A stretch of 64,000 bases of DNA from Pseudomonas vranovensis DSM 16006 (lineage in GTDB: Bacteria > Pseudomonadota > Gammaproteobacteria > Pseudomonadales > Pseudomonadaceae): the NCBI RefSeq assembly GCF_000425805.1, contig NZ_AUED01000001.1:186001-250000 (forward strand), in the 5' to 3' direction. Below, piece by piece: positions 32,912 to 40,394 of this stretch (positions within the stretch are counted from its first letter, which is position 1; the number at the start of each line of letters is the position of its first letter). Position numbers and translations under genes: made by a program. The notes under the pieces are model-generated. The model saw only the letters and a list, made by a program, of their open reading frames with translations. It had not been told where the DNA came from and did no database searches.

Positions 32912-32993
32912 AGCCAATTGTCGATCATCTGGCATTGCGCCAGTAGATGACCAAAACACCTGCTGATCCATCCAGTACCCAAATCGCAGACAC

Positions 32994-33023
32994 AAAAAAG
33001 CCGGGAGGCACCCCGGCTTCTTC
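32994..33023. terminator. Bidirectional hairpin after cro (tR1-like position)
   Basis: GCCGGG-loop-CCCGGC (33000-33017) with six A before it and TTCTTC after it. Positioned like lambda tR1 between cro and downstream early genes, so passage could depend on antitermination. In the minus direction it is a stronger terminator (T6). Confidence 0.65.
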
Positions 33024-33045
33024 ACTGCACACAACGAGGTCGATT

Positions 33046-33795
33046 ATGCACACCGCACTCGATGCTAGCAACACCAAGGATAGAACGTCAGTTTTTGGCA
33101 ATACGCCAAATCTGACGCGTCAGGTCATGTCGTCGCGGGAGATTGCCGAGCTGACTGGTAAGCAGCACTTCCATGTGAAGCGCGACATCGAACGCATGCT
33201 AGTTGAGCTCCATGTAGATCCATCCATTTATGGATGCACCTATCTGGACGGCCAGAATCGCATCCAAACCGAATTCCTACTCGACCGAGCACACACTGAC
33301 TGCTTGTTGACTGGTTACAGCGCGTTGATGCGTATGGCTGTGATCAAGCGCTGGCGTGAGCTGGAGGAGGGCGGTGCGCGCGTTATCGCCACGCTCCCTG
33401 ACTTTTCTAATCCGGCTGCCGCTGCCCGTGCTTGGGCTGAACAATTCGAGCTCCAGCAAGCTGCCAGCCAGGCCTTGGCCATTGCGGCGCCAAAAGTCGC
33501 ATTCGTCGACCAGTACGTTGAGGCCGCTGGCTCGATGGGTTTTCGGCAAGTGGCCAAGTTGCTGAAGGCCAACGAGCGCCAGTTCCGCCAGATGCTCCTG
33601 GACAAGGGTGCCATGTACTACCTGGCCGGGGTGCTCACCCCGTATAGCCACCATCAAGACGCCGGGCGCTTTGAAGTGAAAACCGGCACAAGCACTTCCA
33701 ATGGACACGCTTTCAACCAGGCCCGCTTCACGTCGAAGGGCGTGCAGTGGGTTGCCGGCTTGTGGGCGGATTATCAAATCCGGGCGGTGGTATAG
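33046..33795 (+). CDS. Rha-domain / ANT antirepressor-type protein
   Basis: A 249-residue two-domain protein. The N-terminal half matches the phage Rha regulator domain (MSSREIAELTGKQHFHVKRDIERMLVEL ... TEFLLDRAHTDCLLTGYS); the C-terminal half matches the KilAC/ANT domain (AYVDQYVEAAG-type FVDQYVEAAGSMGFRQVAKLLKANERQFRQMLLDKGAMYYLAGVLTPY ... ARFTSKGVQWVAGLWADY). Such proteins modulate repression or early gene expression. ATG 33046 has GAGGT upstream. Confidence 0.85.
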   Translation: MHTALDASNTKDRTSVFGNTPNLTRQVMSSREIAELTGKQHFHVKRDIERMLVELHVDPSIYGCTYLDGQNRIQTEFLLDRAHTDCLLTGYSALMRMAVIKRWRELEEGGARVIATLPDFSNPAAAARAWAEQFELQQAASQALAIAAPKVAFVDQYVEAAGSMGFRQVAKLLKANERQFRQMLLDKGAMYYLAGVLTPYSHHQDAGRFEVKTGTSTSNGHAFNQARFTSKGVQWVAGLWADYQIRAVV

Positions 33796-33797
33796 CC

Positions 33798-34616
33798 ATG
33801 CAGTTCACCATTCACATCAATCAGTCGCTTGCCTTGGAGTGGGGCTTGAATGCCCAGCAGGCACTGCTGTTTGCGTTCGTCTACGAATGCCCCAGCTGGG
33901 CCAAGGCGGTCAAGACGGATAGCGGGATCTACTTTGCGCTCAGCAAGGCCAAGATCGTCGAAGAACTGCCGCTTTTGACCGACAAGCCAGATACGGCATA
34001 TCGACTGCTGAGGGCTCTCGATGAGGCCGGTCTGATCGAGCTATCCAGCACCTCCAGCATCACTTTGGTGCGGCTTACCGAGAAGGGTAAAGAGTGGAAT
34101 CGCAAGCTGGATGGGTCGGAAAAATATCCGACCACAAAGCCCGGAACAGGTCGGAAAAAAATCCGAGCTACCTCGGAAAAATCTCCGAGCAAGGTCGGAA
34201 ATAAATCCGAGCCAGGGTCGGAAAAATCTCCGACAAATCAAGGTACCAGTAATCAGGTAACCAATCAGGGTACCAGTCAGCAGCCGCACGAAATTCAAGA
34301 CGTGATCGCCGAGCAGGATCGCCAGGCTCTGGATGCGCAGGATGACCTGCAGCGCTTCGCGATGTTCGCCGAGTGGAACCCTCCGACCAAAACCGTGACC
34401 GCCCAACTGACCTTGGCCGGCCTGACCTTGGATGCGCTCACCGAGGAAACACTCAAGAGCTTCCTGGGTTACTACGTCGCCAAGCCCCGGGTGATCGACA
34501 GCAACGGCGGCTGGTGCTTCCGGCTGGCCAAGTGGCTCAAGAGTGAGAAAGCCAGCGGCGCAGCAGAGCAGGGCGAAACCCAGGGTGACTGGACCGAAAA
34601 GGGAGTTCGAGTATGA
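33798..34616 (+). CDS. Phage replication protein (winged helix + DnaT-like domain)
   Basis: A 272-residue O-position replication protein. Residues 1-100 form a winged-helix domain (LALEWGLNAQQALLFAFVYECPSWAK; YRLLRALDEAGLIELSS). Residues about 105-160 are a Lys/Ser/Pro linker encoded by tandem iterons. Residues about 185-255 match the DnaT-like single-strand DNA binding domain (MFAEWNPPTKTVTAQLTLAGL ... SFLGYYVAKPRVIDSNGGWCFRLAKWLKSE). It probably recognises the iterons and loads the next protein or the host helicase. Overlaps the P-like gene by 4 bases. Confidence 0.82.
   Translation: MQFTIHINQSLALEWGLNAQQALLFAFVYECPSWAKAVKTDSGIYFALSKAKIVEELPLLTDKPDTAYRLLRALDEAGLIELSSTSSITLVRLTEKGKEWNRKLDGSEKYPTTKPGTGRKKIRATSEKSPSKVGNKSEPGSEKSPTNQGTSNQVTNQGTSQQPHEIQDVIAEQDRQALDAQDDLQRFAMFAEWNPPTKTVTAQLTLAGLTLDALTEETLKSFLGYYVAKPRVIDSNGGWCFRLAKWLKSEKASGAAEQGETQGDWTEKGVRV
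34116..34277. repeat. Iteron cluster, candidate prophage replication origin
   Basis: Five 16-bp near-palindromic iterons TCGGAAA-N2-3-A/C-TCCGA at 34116, 34151, 34173, 34195 and 34218; the last four are 22-23 bases apart, two helical turns. They are followed by three AATCAGGGTACCAGT-type repeats (34236, 34251, 34263). All lie inside the replication gene, as the four iterons lie inside lambda O. Confidence 0.75.
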
Positions 34617-35281
34617 GCGCAACCAACGTTCGCCAGTTGCTGGCCGGCCGCCGGACCGATCCGACCTACCAGCCACCGGTAGAACCCGGGGCAATGCCGA
34701 TTGATCCAGCCACCCGTCAAGTGATCGAAGACCTGTTTCTTCGGTTGCGCGGCGCTTGCGGTGCTTGGCGTCAATCCTGGCCGACTCCTGCCGTGATGGA
34801 TGCGGCCAAGCTGGAATGGCTCGGTGAGTTCATGCGCTCAGGCATCACTCGCCTGGAGCAGATCGACCACGGCATGCGCGTACTGAGCGCGAGCAAATCA
34901 CCATTCGTTCCGGCGCCGGGCGTGTTCGTGAGCTGGTGCTTTGCTCCGGAAGGCCTGGGCCTGCCCAGCACCGAAAAGGCTTATGCCCAAGGCCTGCGTA
35001 ATTGCCACCCAGCCATGCGCGCTTCAGCGAAGTGGATGCACCCAGCCGTTTACCACGCAACCGCGGCCGCTGGCTTCCACAGCCTGCCGCTAATGTCGCG
35101 CGACCTCGGGATGAGCTGCTTCGAGAAGCACTACCTGGTGCAGTGCCGAAAGATCTGGAAGGGCGAGAGCCTTGGGCCGGTACCGGTTGCCGAGCTTGCT
35201 GCTCCGGCTGCGCCGCGCTCGCTGGATGTTGGCCGTGCTGCCCTTGAGGCGTTGCGCTCTGCTCGAGGTGGCCGGCAGTGA
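34613..35281 (+). CDS. Lambda P-like replication protein
   Basis: A 222-residue protein of the Phage_lambda_P type: VIEDLFLRLRGACGAWRQSWPTPAVMDAAKLEWLGEFMRSGITRLEQIDHGMRVLSASKSPFVPAPGVFVSWC. It should bring the host DnaB helicase to the origin. Starts inside the stop of the iteron-bearing gene (ATGA). The C-terminal 30 residues are Ala-rich. Confidence 0.82.
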   Translation: MSATNVRQLLAGRRTDPTYQPPVEPGAMPIDPATRQVIEDLFLRLRGACGAWRQSWPTPAVMDAAKLEWLGEFMRSGITRLEQIDHGMRVLSASKSPFVPAPGVFVSWCFAPEGLGLPSTEKAYAQGLRNCHPAMRASAKWMHPAVYHATAAAGFHSLPLMSRDLGMSCFEKHYLVQCRKIWKGESLGPVPVAELAAPAAPRSLDVGRAALEALRSARGGRQ

Positions 35282-35481
35282 CCGATTCGAAACTGACTGC
35301 ACCCGACCTCACTGAATACCGCTGGGCTCTTTACGCCTGCGGACACCTGCTGGACCTCACCAGCCAGCCACACCCACCCGTAGCCCTGTATCGCGACGAA
35401 CAGTCGGCGAACCTGCACGGCCTGCACATGTGGCCATCCACCTTCACCGTTGTTGACCTCCACAAGGACGACCGCCCATGA
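35278..35481 (+). CDS. Small phage protein (67 aa)
   Basis: A 67-residue protein from a GTG that overlaps the previous stop (GTGA). Contains YRWALYACGHLLDL and HMWPSTFTVVDLHKDD. No family recognised. Its stop overlaps the next ATG by 4 bases, giving a fully coupled run. Confidence 0.6.
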   Translation: MTDSKLTAPDLTEYRWALYACGHLLDLTSQPHPPVALYRDEQSANLHGLHMWPSTFTVVDLHKDDRP

Positions 35482-35774
35482 AGCAATCCAAGTTGACCAA
35501 AGCCGCACGCGGCCGGGAATGCCAGGTGCGCATTCCGGGCGTTTGCAACGGCGACCCTGAAACCACCGTGCTGGCCCATTACCGGATGTCCGGCACCTGT
35601 GGCGTTGGCATGAAGCCGAACGATCTGCAGGGCGCCTGGGCGTGCAGCGCCTGCCATGACGCCTGTGACGGTCGCAGCCAGTTGATCAGTCGCGCCGAAG
35701 CTCGCCAGCACCACGCCGAGGGTGTGATGCGCACCCAGTCCATTCTGATCCGCGAGGGGGTTGTTGCTGCATGA
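35478..35774 (+). CDS. DUF1364 nuclease-domain protein (YbcO-like)
   Basis: A 98-residue protein with the DUF1364 pattern: RGRECQVRIPGVCNGDPETTVLAHYRMSGTCGVGMKPNDLQGAWACSACHDACDGR. Two CxxC-like pairs and the HYR / CHD motif fit an HNH-like zinc nuclease, as in E. coli YbcO of the nin region. Likely handles recombination intermediates. Confidence 0.85.
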   Translation: MKQSKLTKAARGRECQVRIPGVCNGDPETTVLAHYRMSGTCGVGMKPNDLQGAWACSACHDACDGRSQLISRAEARQHHAEGVMRTQSILIREGVVAA

Positions 35775-36220
35775 ATAGCCAGAAGCCTCCCGTTCGAAAC
35801 CCGCCACCGCTGTTCCGCGCGAAGAAGACCCGAGCTAAGCCCGTCGACCGCGAAGGCTTGGAGCAAGCCTCGCTGATGCGCGAAGTCGCATTGCGCCACC
35901 CGGCCGCCGCCAAGCTGATTTACCACGTCCCGAACGGCGGTCACCGGCACAAGCTGGTGGCGCTCAAACTGAAAGAGCAAGGTGTGAAGGCTGGTGTTCC
36001 TGACCTGGTGCTGCCGATGGCGCGCGGCGGACACTTCGGCTTGTACATCGAGTTCAAGGCCAAGCCGCCATTCGACGCTGCCGTGTCGCCGAGCCAGGAC
36101 GCCTACATTCAGGCGCTGCTCGAGCAGGGCTACCTGGCCATCGTGTGCCGCGGCGCTATTGATGCCTCGGAGGCGATCCGCGCTTACCTGCTGCAGCCAC
36201 AGACCAAGGTGGCCGCATGA
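35771..36220 (+). CDS. VRR-NUC domain nuclease
   Basis: A 149-residue protein with a VRR-NUC (PD-D/E-x-K superfamily) domain: IYHVPNGGHRHKLVALKLKEQGVKAGVPDLVLPMARGGHFGLYIEFKAKPP, catalytic D of GVPDLVLP and E-x-K of IEFKAK visible, plus Q of SPSQDAYIQALLEQGY. Holliday-junction or flap cleavage is the family's usual role; here it probably replaces RusA/NinG. Overlaps both neighbours by ATGA. Confidence 0.88.
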   Translation: MNSQKPPVRNPPPLFRAKKTRAKPVDREGLEQASLMREVALRHPAAAKLIYHVPNGGHRHKLVALKLKEQGVKAGVPDLVLPMARGGHFGLYIEFKAKPPFDAAVSPSQDAYIQALLEQGYLAIVCRGAIDASEAIRAYLLQPQTKVAA

Positions 36221-37512
36221 CGCTGGCGGTCGCTTTCTCCGATGCCGAGATTCGCCGCCGTGCTGAAGATCCGGCCACCGTGCTGATGCGCGATCCGCGT
36301 CACCCTGGCCTGTACTTCCGCTTCACCGAGGCGCGCCCGCGTGGCACCTGGTCGCTGGTGGTGCGCAAGAAGTGGAACCGGATCGGCGCCTACCCTGACT
36401 TGTCGACCAAGACCGTGCTGGCCGCGCTGCCGGACCTACGTCAGCGCCTGGCGAATGATGCCCAGGCCAGCGCCGCCGTTTCGGCTTGGAGCACGCTCGG
36501 CGAGCTGCTGGCCTGGTATAGCGACCGCATGTCCCGTGACCGCAACCTGTCGGCCAAGCGCAAGGCTACGGCCAAGTCAGCGATCGCTTGCCACCTGATT
36601 CCGCGCGTGGGTGGCCTGGCCTTTGCCGATGTGCGCCACGGCACCCTCGATGCGCAGCTGATGTGGCCGTTGCAAGCCACGCTGTCGCTGGAGTTCGTCC
36701 GGCTGATCTTCGGCCTGCTGGTGGTGGCCTGCCGTCGAGCGCACACCCTGGGCCTGATCCCGAGCAACCCGATGACGGGGATCAAGTTCAGCGACTTCTC
36801 GAAGACCAAAATCAAGGCCAAGGCCGCCCGGTTGCGTGGTGTGCAGATCGAGCCGCTGCTGGCCCAGTTGGAAGGGGTCATGGAGGACGATCCCGCCGAC
36901 GCCATGCTGGCCTTGCTGATGCTGTGCCATGGCACCCGGGTAGGCGAGACACGCATGGCGCAGTGGCCGCACCTCAGTCTGGCCGAACGCACTTGGCACA
37001 TCCCGGCCGAGCACACCAAGACCCGCGTTGGGCATTCCTTGCCACTGACTGATCAGGTCTGCGCGCTGCTGGCCCAGTACCGCGACCGACAGCTCGCCAG
37101 CGGCTACAGCGGCCAGTACCTGTTCCCAGCACGTAACGGCAAGAGTCTGAGCGAGAGCCAAGCCAGCGCTGTGTTCACCCGCCTGGGTAAGGGCGAATGG
37201 ACCAGCCACGACCTGCGCAAGCTGGCCCGTACCGGTTGGGCGGACCTGGGCATCGACTTCCTGATCGGCGAGATGCTGATCAATCACACCATGGGCCACA
37301 ACGTGCAGGCCTACATCCACAGCACTGTCGAGGAGCGCAAGCGTGTGGCCCTGGAGCAGTGGCACGCCCATTTAGACGGCAAGGGTTTCATCCTCATTCA
37401 CGGGTTGGAGGAGGGTGGAAACAAAGATTCGCGAAATGAGCCGGAGGCTGCGCAGGTCAAGGGCTGCAAGGTCGCTGAGAAAACAACCATAGGCGAGGAT
37501 TCAAAGGCATGA
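36217..37512 (+). CDS. Second tyrosine recombinase, embedded in the early operon
   Basis: A 431-residue tyrosine recombinase with an arm-type N-terminus (GLYFRFTEARPRGTWSLVVRKKWNRIGAYPDLSTKTV), a core-binding region, and a complete catalytic set: Arg in MLCHGTRVGETRMAQW, a basic turn in HTKTRVGHSLPL, H-x-x-R in SHDLRKLARTGWADLG, His in NHTMGHNVQAYIHSTVEERK with the Tyr nucleophile. It is coupled by ATGA on both sides to the nuclease operon and lies 14 kb from the att-proximal integrase, so an in-operon DNA-processing role is more likely than integration. Confidence 0.85.
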   Translation: MTLAVAFSDAEIRRRAEDPATVLMRDPRHPGLYFRFTEARPRGTWSLVVRKKWNRIGAYPDLSTKTVLAALPDLRQRLANDAQASAAVSAWSTLGELLAWYSDRMSRDRNLSAKRKATAKSAIACHLIPRVGGLAFADVRHGTLDAQLMWPLQATLSLEFVRLIFGLLVVACRRAHTLGLIPSNPMTGIKFSDFSKTKIKAKAARLRGVQIEPLLAQLEGVMEDDPADAMLALLMLCHGTRVGETRMAQWPHLSLAERTWHIPAEHTKTRVGHSLPLTDQVCALLAQYRDRQLASGYSGQYLFPARNGKSLSESQASAVFTRLGKGEWTSHDLRKLARTGWADLGIDFLIGEMLINHTMGHNVQAYIHSTVEERKRVALEQWHAHLDGKGFILIHGLEEGGNKDSRNEPEAAQVKGCKVAEKTTIGEDSKA

Positions 37513-37823
37513 AAAAGAGCCATGGACCGGCCTTCCGCAAGGAGGCAATCGACCTGGTTGAGTGCCCGGCCTGCCGTGGCAAGGCGGTGATCAGGGGCGT
37601 GTTTCACGACCTGGCCTGCGTCCAGTGCAACGCCTCTGGCTGGGTGGCTGCGGATGGCGAAGCCCTGCCACTGGAAGAGCTGGTCACTCAATTGAGCCTT
37701 CACCTGCAGGCCGCACAACGACACATCAACGAATTGAAGAACCCTCGGGCCACTGGGCCGGAGGCTATCTATCAGGAAGGCAATCGCCGCGGGGCTGGCG
37801 GTTCAAACAGAACATTGGATTGA
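37509..37823 (+). CDS. Zinc-ribbon phage protein
   Basis: A 104-residue protein with two CxxC pairs (LVECPACRGKAVIRGVFHDLACVQCNASGWVAADG) that should bind one zinc as in DnaJ-type zinc fingers, followed by a helix (LEELVTQLSLHLQAAQRHINEL). Coupled to the recombinase by ATGA. Possibly a late-gene regulator or recombination accessory; unproven. Confidence 0.7.
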   Translation: MKKSHGPAFRKEAIDLVECPACRGKAVIRGVFHDLACVQCNASGWVAADGEALPLEELVTQLSLHLQAAQRHINELKNPRATGPEAIYQEGNRRGAGGSNRTLD

Positions 37824-37833
37824 GGGGCAGGAC

Positions 37834-38520
37834 ATGGTTTACGGAAGCGTTTCGGGAGCGGTGGTTGCGGCGTTGGCTGCGGGGGAAAAGGGGGCCGCAA
37901 AGGGGCAGGCCTGGCAGAAGCTGTACAAGGCGGCCGAAGAGGAGGGTGGTTGCCTGGCCTCGCTGGGTGGTCAATCGCATGGACTGGATCGCACGCAGGT
38001 GGATTACTGGCTGTCGGCGCGCCTGCACCACCTGCTGAAGCCTCGGCACTGGGATGCCTTGGTGGCGAAGTACAGCACCAGCAAGGCGAAGAAGGTTCAG
38101 GCCATTACGCTGGTGAGGCCGCTAATTGCTAGCCCGGCGCCGGCGCTATTCATCTACAAAGCAGTGACGGCCTGGGCGATCCCAAAGCTGAAGGGCGCTC
38201 GCCGGAAGGCGCCGCGCTCAGTGTCGGTTGAGGTGTCACTCGACGCATCGCCATGGCGCCGCGAGGCGACGGTGAATGCTGCAGTTGCTGCGGGCCAGTC
38301 CGAAAAGCGCCGGATCGAGGCGCTGGAAGAGGATGTGATCATCCTGGCCGACAGCTTCTACGACATGAACACCTGGGACCTGGACGCCACCTCCGAGCCG
38401 ACGCGCCGTCGCTGGAGAGCACAGATCAACGAGAAGCTTGATGGCATGGTGGACGATGCCTTGGCTGAAGTGCGGGTGATTTTGGAGGCTGAAGGGCTGC
38501 TGATGAAAGATGCAGCGTGA
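37834..38520 (+). CDS. Phage protein in the Q (late regulator) position
   Basis: A 228-residue basic protein: WLSARLHHLLKPRHWDALVAKYSTSKAKKVQAI and ALFIYKAVTAWAIPKLKG resemble phage antiterminator-like or DNA-binding proteins, then an acidic helical C-terminus. It is the last gene before an intrinsic terminator and the late genes, the place of lambda Q. The assignment rests mainly on position. Confidence 0.5.
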   Translation: MVYGSVSGAVVAALAAGEKGAAKGQAWQKLYKAAEEEGGCLASLGGQSHGLDRTQVDYWLSARLHHLLKPRHWDALVAKYSTSKAKKVQAITLVRPLIASPAPALFIYKAVTAWAIPKLKGARRKAPRSVSVEVSLDASPWRREATVNAAVAAGQSEKRRIEALEEDVIILADSFYDMNTWDLDATSEPTRRRWRAQINEKLDGMVDDALAEVRVILEAEGLLMKDAA

Positions 38521-38599
38521 TTGCCTGTTGACATCAGTGAGCGACTGAGCGAAATTATCCCTATCCTGTCATTCCTGCGCGTGTTGAGGAGTGATCCCG

Positions 38600-38632
38600 A
38601 AAGCCCGGCCATTGAGTCGGGCTTTTTCGTTT
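38600..38632 (+). terminator. Intrinsic terminator before late genes
   Basis: AAAGCCCG-loop-CGGGCTTT with a following TTCGTTTC. Ends the rightward early operon; late transcription would have to start beyond it or be antiterminated through it. Confidence 0.8.
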
Positions 38633-38701
38633 CTCTTGTTGACAAAATGCCATCATTGCTGATGATTGCCGCTTGGTTTTTCTCAGGATGGGGTAGAAGT
38701 C

Positions 38702-39001
38702 ATGCCAATGGTTAAAAACGTCGAGAAGAAAATCTGGGATGTCCAGGAGTTCGACGTGCGCTTCAAAACGCTCGAAGGTAAAGATGTTCGTGGGGACAAG
38801 AAGGACATGCCTCAGTACCCACGGAAGAACAAATCGAAGAACGATATGACTGTGTCCGAGTGGAAAACTAACTTCCGTAAGCTCTATCCGGGCTACGATG
38901 TAGATGTTCTCGATGGCAGCGGGGATCCAGCGCATGGTTCGAAAAAGCTGGGGACGGTGCGCGACACATACAGTGATGCTGACGAGGATGATGCCGCCTA
39001 A
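38702..39001 (+). CDS. Hypothetical acidic-tailed phage protein
   Basis: A 99-residue very charged protein: basic centre (DVRGDKKDMPQYPRKNKSKNDMTVSEWKTNFRKLYPGY) and an acidic end (SDADEDDAA). Isolated between two terminators, so it forms its own transcription unit, often the mark of a moron. An ATG two codons further in is an alternative start. Confidence 0.55.
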   Translation: MPMVKNVEKKIWDVQEFDVRFKTLEGKDVRGDKKDMPQYPRKNKSKNDMTVSEWKTNFRKLYPGYDVDVLDGSGDPAHGSKKLGTVRDTYSDADEDDAA

Positions 39002-39033
39002 GTCATTAGCAAAAGCGGTCCTTGCAGCTTGAC

Positions 39034-39064
39034 AAGCCCTGCCAATTTGGCGGGGCTTTTTTAT
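39034..39064 (+). terminator. Intrinsic terminator
   Basis: AAGCCCTGCC-AATTT-GGCGGGGCTT followed by TTTTATT, 33 bases after the stop of the isolated gene at 38702-39001. Confidence 0.85.
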
Positions 39065-39093
39065 TCCTGACTCCCTAAGAGGGAGGATCTGAG

Positions 39094-39417
39094 ATGCCTA
39101 ACATGCCCGAGAAGGACCCTGGCCTGTGGGCCGCAGTGATTGCGTGGGTGATTGCCCATCAGCCGCAGCTGTACACCGGTGGAACAGCCGCAGCTGTTGC
39201 TATGTGCCGAGTCATCTACGGTGGTGGCGGTCGCCGCAAGGTCATCCTTGAAGGGATCTTATGCGGACTGATTGGCACAAGCCTGATGCCGGTGCTCGAG
39301 TACTTCTCGCTACCCACCAATCTGGCGGTGTTCGCTGGCTGCATGGTCGGCTTCATCGGCGTGGAGAAGCTGCGCGATTACTCAGACCGGTTCATGAGCA
39401 AGAAGGTTGAAGGCTGA
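39094..39417 (+). CDS. Lambda-family holin
   Basis: A 107-residue membrane protein: N-terminal MPEKDPGLWAAVIAWVIAH is the holin family pattern, then hydrophobic segments (LYTGGTAAAVAMCRVIYG, ILEGILCGLIGTSLMPVLEYF, LAVFAGCMVGFIGVEKL). It forms inner-membrane lesions to release endolysin. GAGG upstream. No endolysin is adjacent; in many Pseudomonas siphophages it lies after the fibre genes, outside this window. Confidence 0.85.
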   Translation: MPNMPEKDPGLWAAVIAWVIAHQPQLYTGGTAAAVAMCRVIYGGGGRRKVILEGILCGLIGTSLMPVLEYFSLPTNLAVFAGCMVGFIGVEKLRDYSDRFMSKKVEG

Positions 39418-39755
39418 TGGTCAGGCTCAAGACCCTCGGCTCCCGCATCAAGGAAAGCTCCAGCTCACGGGTCAAGGTCGTGACCCCAGGCAGTTGGCGC
39501 AGCGACAAGACCAGCACCCAAAGAGGCTACGGCTACAGGTGGCAGCAGGCGCGAGAGCGCTACCTGTTTGACCATCCGTTGTGCGTGTACTGCGCGCGGC
39601 ACGGCCTCATAGCTGCGGCCAGTGTGGTAGACCACAAGATCCCACATCGAGGAGACCAGGACCTGTTTTGGAATCAATCAAACTGGCAGTCGCTGTGCAA
39701 GCCATGTCATGACTCAGTCAAGCAGGCTGAGGAGGCTGGAGGGCTGATTGACTGA
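39417..39755 (+). CDS. HNH endonuclease
   Basis: A 112-residue HNH protein: HPLCVYCARHGLIAAASVVDHKIPHRGDQDLFWNQSNWQSLCKPCHDSVKQ, with the two CxxC zinc pairs and the DH...N...H catalytic residues. In HK97-type phages an HNH protein next to terminase is needed for cos cleavage. Its ATG overlaps the holin stop. Confidence 0.9.
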   Translation: MVRLKTLGSRIKESSSSRVKVVTPGSWRSDKTSTQRGYGYRWQQARERYLFDHPLCVYCARHGLIAAASVVDHKIPHRGDQDLFWNQSNWQSLCKPCHDSVKQAEEAGGLID

Positions 39756-39914
39756 TGCGTCAGCGGATCGTCGCAGATCGGCTCGAGTTGCTTAGTGGCA
39801 CGTCAGTGGCGTGCCGTTAGAGGGTAGGGGGGTTAAAAGTGTGGGATTCTCATCTAGCTAGACCGCCCTCGACCTCATTCGTACATTTTTTCCCATTTAA
39901 CGGAAAAGTTAACC

Positions 39915-40391
39915 ATGGCTTTAACCGACAAAAAGCGACGGTTTGCTGACGCTTTGCAGTCGGGGGCCACCAATCGCGAGGCGGCAATTGCTGCCGGATA
40001 TTCCGAGAAAACCGCGTCACAAGCGGGCTCCAAGCTGGCGAGGGACCCTGATGTTATAGCTGCGATCGGCAGAAAGCTACGGGCCAAAACCGCTACTCCG
40101 GCAGAAGTTAAAACTGCGCGGAAAGTTAACTCGCCGCCGGAGGCTGCGTCGGCTGACGACGGCCTGGTCTTCGCAGAGTTCGACGATCCTCGCGACTTCC
40201 TGACGGCAGTGATGAACGAGCAGTCTGCAGAGCCAAGGCTGAGGGTCGACGCTGCCAAGGCACTCATGCCCTATATGCACGGCAAAGTTGCTGACCAAGG
40301 CAAGAAAGAAGCCCGCCAGGATGCCGCCAAGGAGGTGGGCAAGGGGCGCTACGCACAAGGCAAACCGCCGCTCTCTGTCGTCAAGGGGTAA
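39915..40391 (+). CDS. Terminase small subunit
   Basis: A 158-residue DNA-binding subunit: LTDKKRRFADALQSGATNREAAIAAGYSEKTASQAGSKLARDPDVIAAIGRKL is the HTH-containing P27/TerS pattern. Recognises the packaging site together with TerL. The 159 bases upstream carry a GGCACG/CGTGCC inverted repeat that may belong to cos. Confidence 0.85.
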   Translation: MALTDKKRRFADALQSGATNREAAIAAGYSEKTASQAGSKLARDPDVIAAIGRKLRAKTATPAEVKTARKVNSPPEAASADDGLVFAEFDDPRDFLTAVMNEQSAEPRLRVDAAKALMPYMHGKVADQGKKEARQDAAKEVGKGRYAQGKPPLSVVKG

Positions 40392-40394
40392 CTC

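Noticed and set aside
38666..38701. Longer start of the gene at 38702
   Set aside because: The extra 12 codons have poor composition and no ribosome site.
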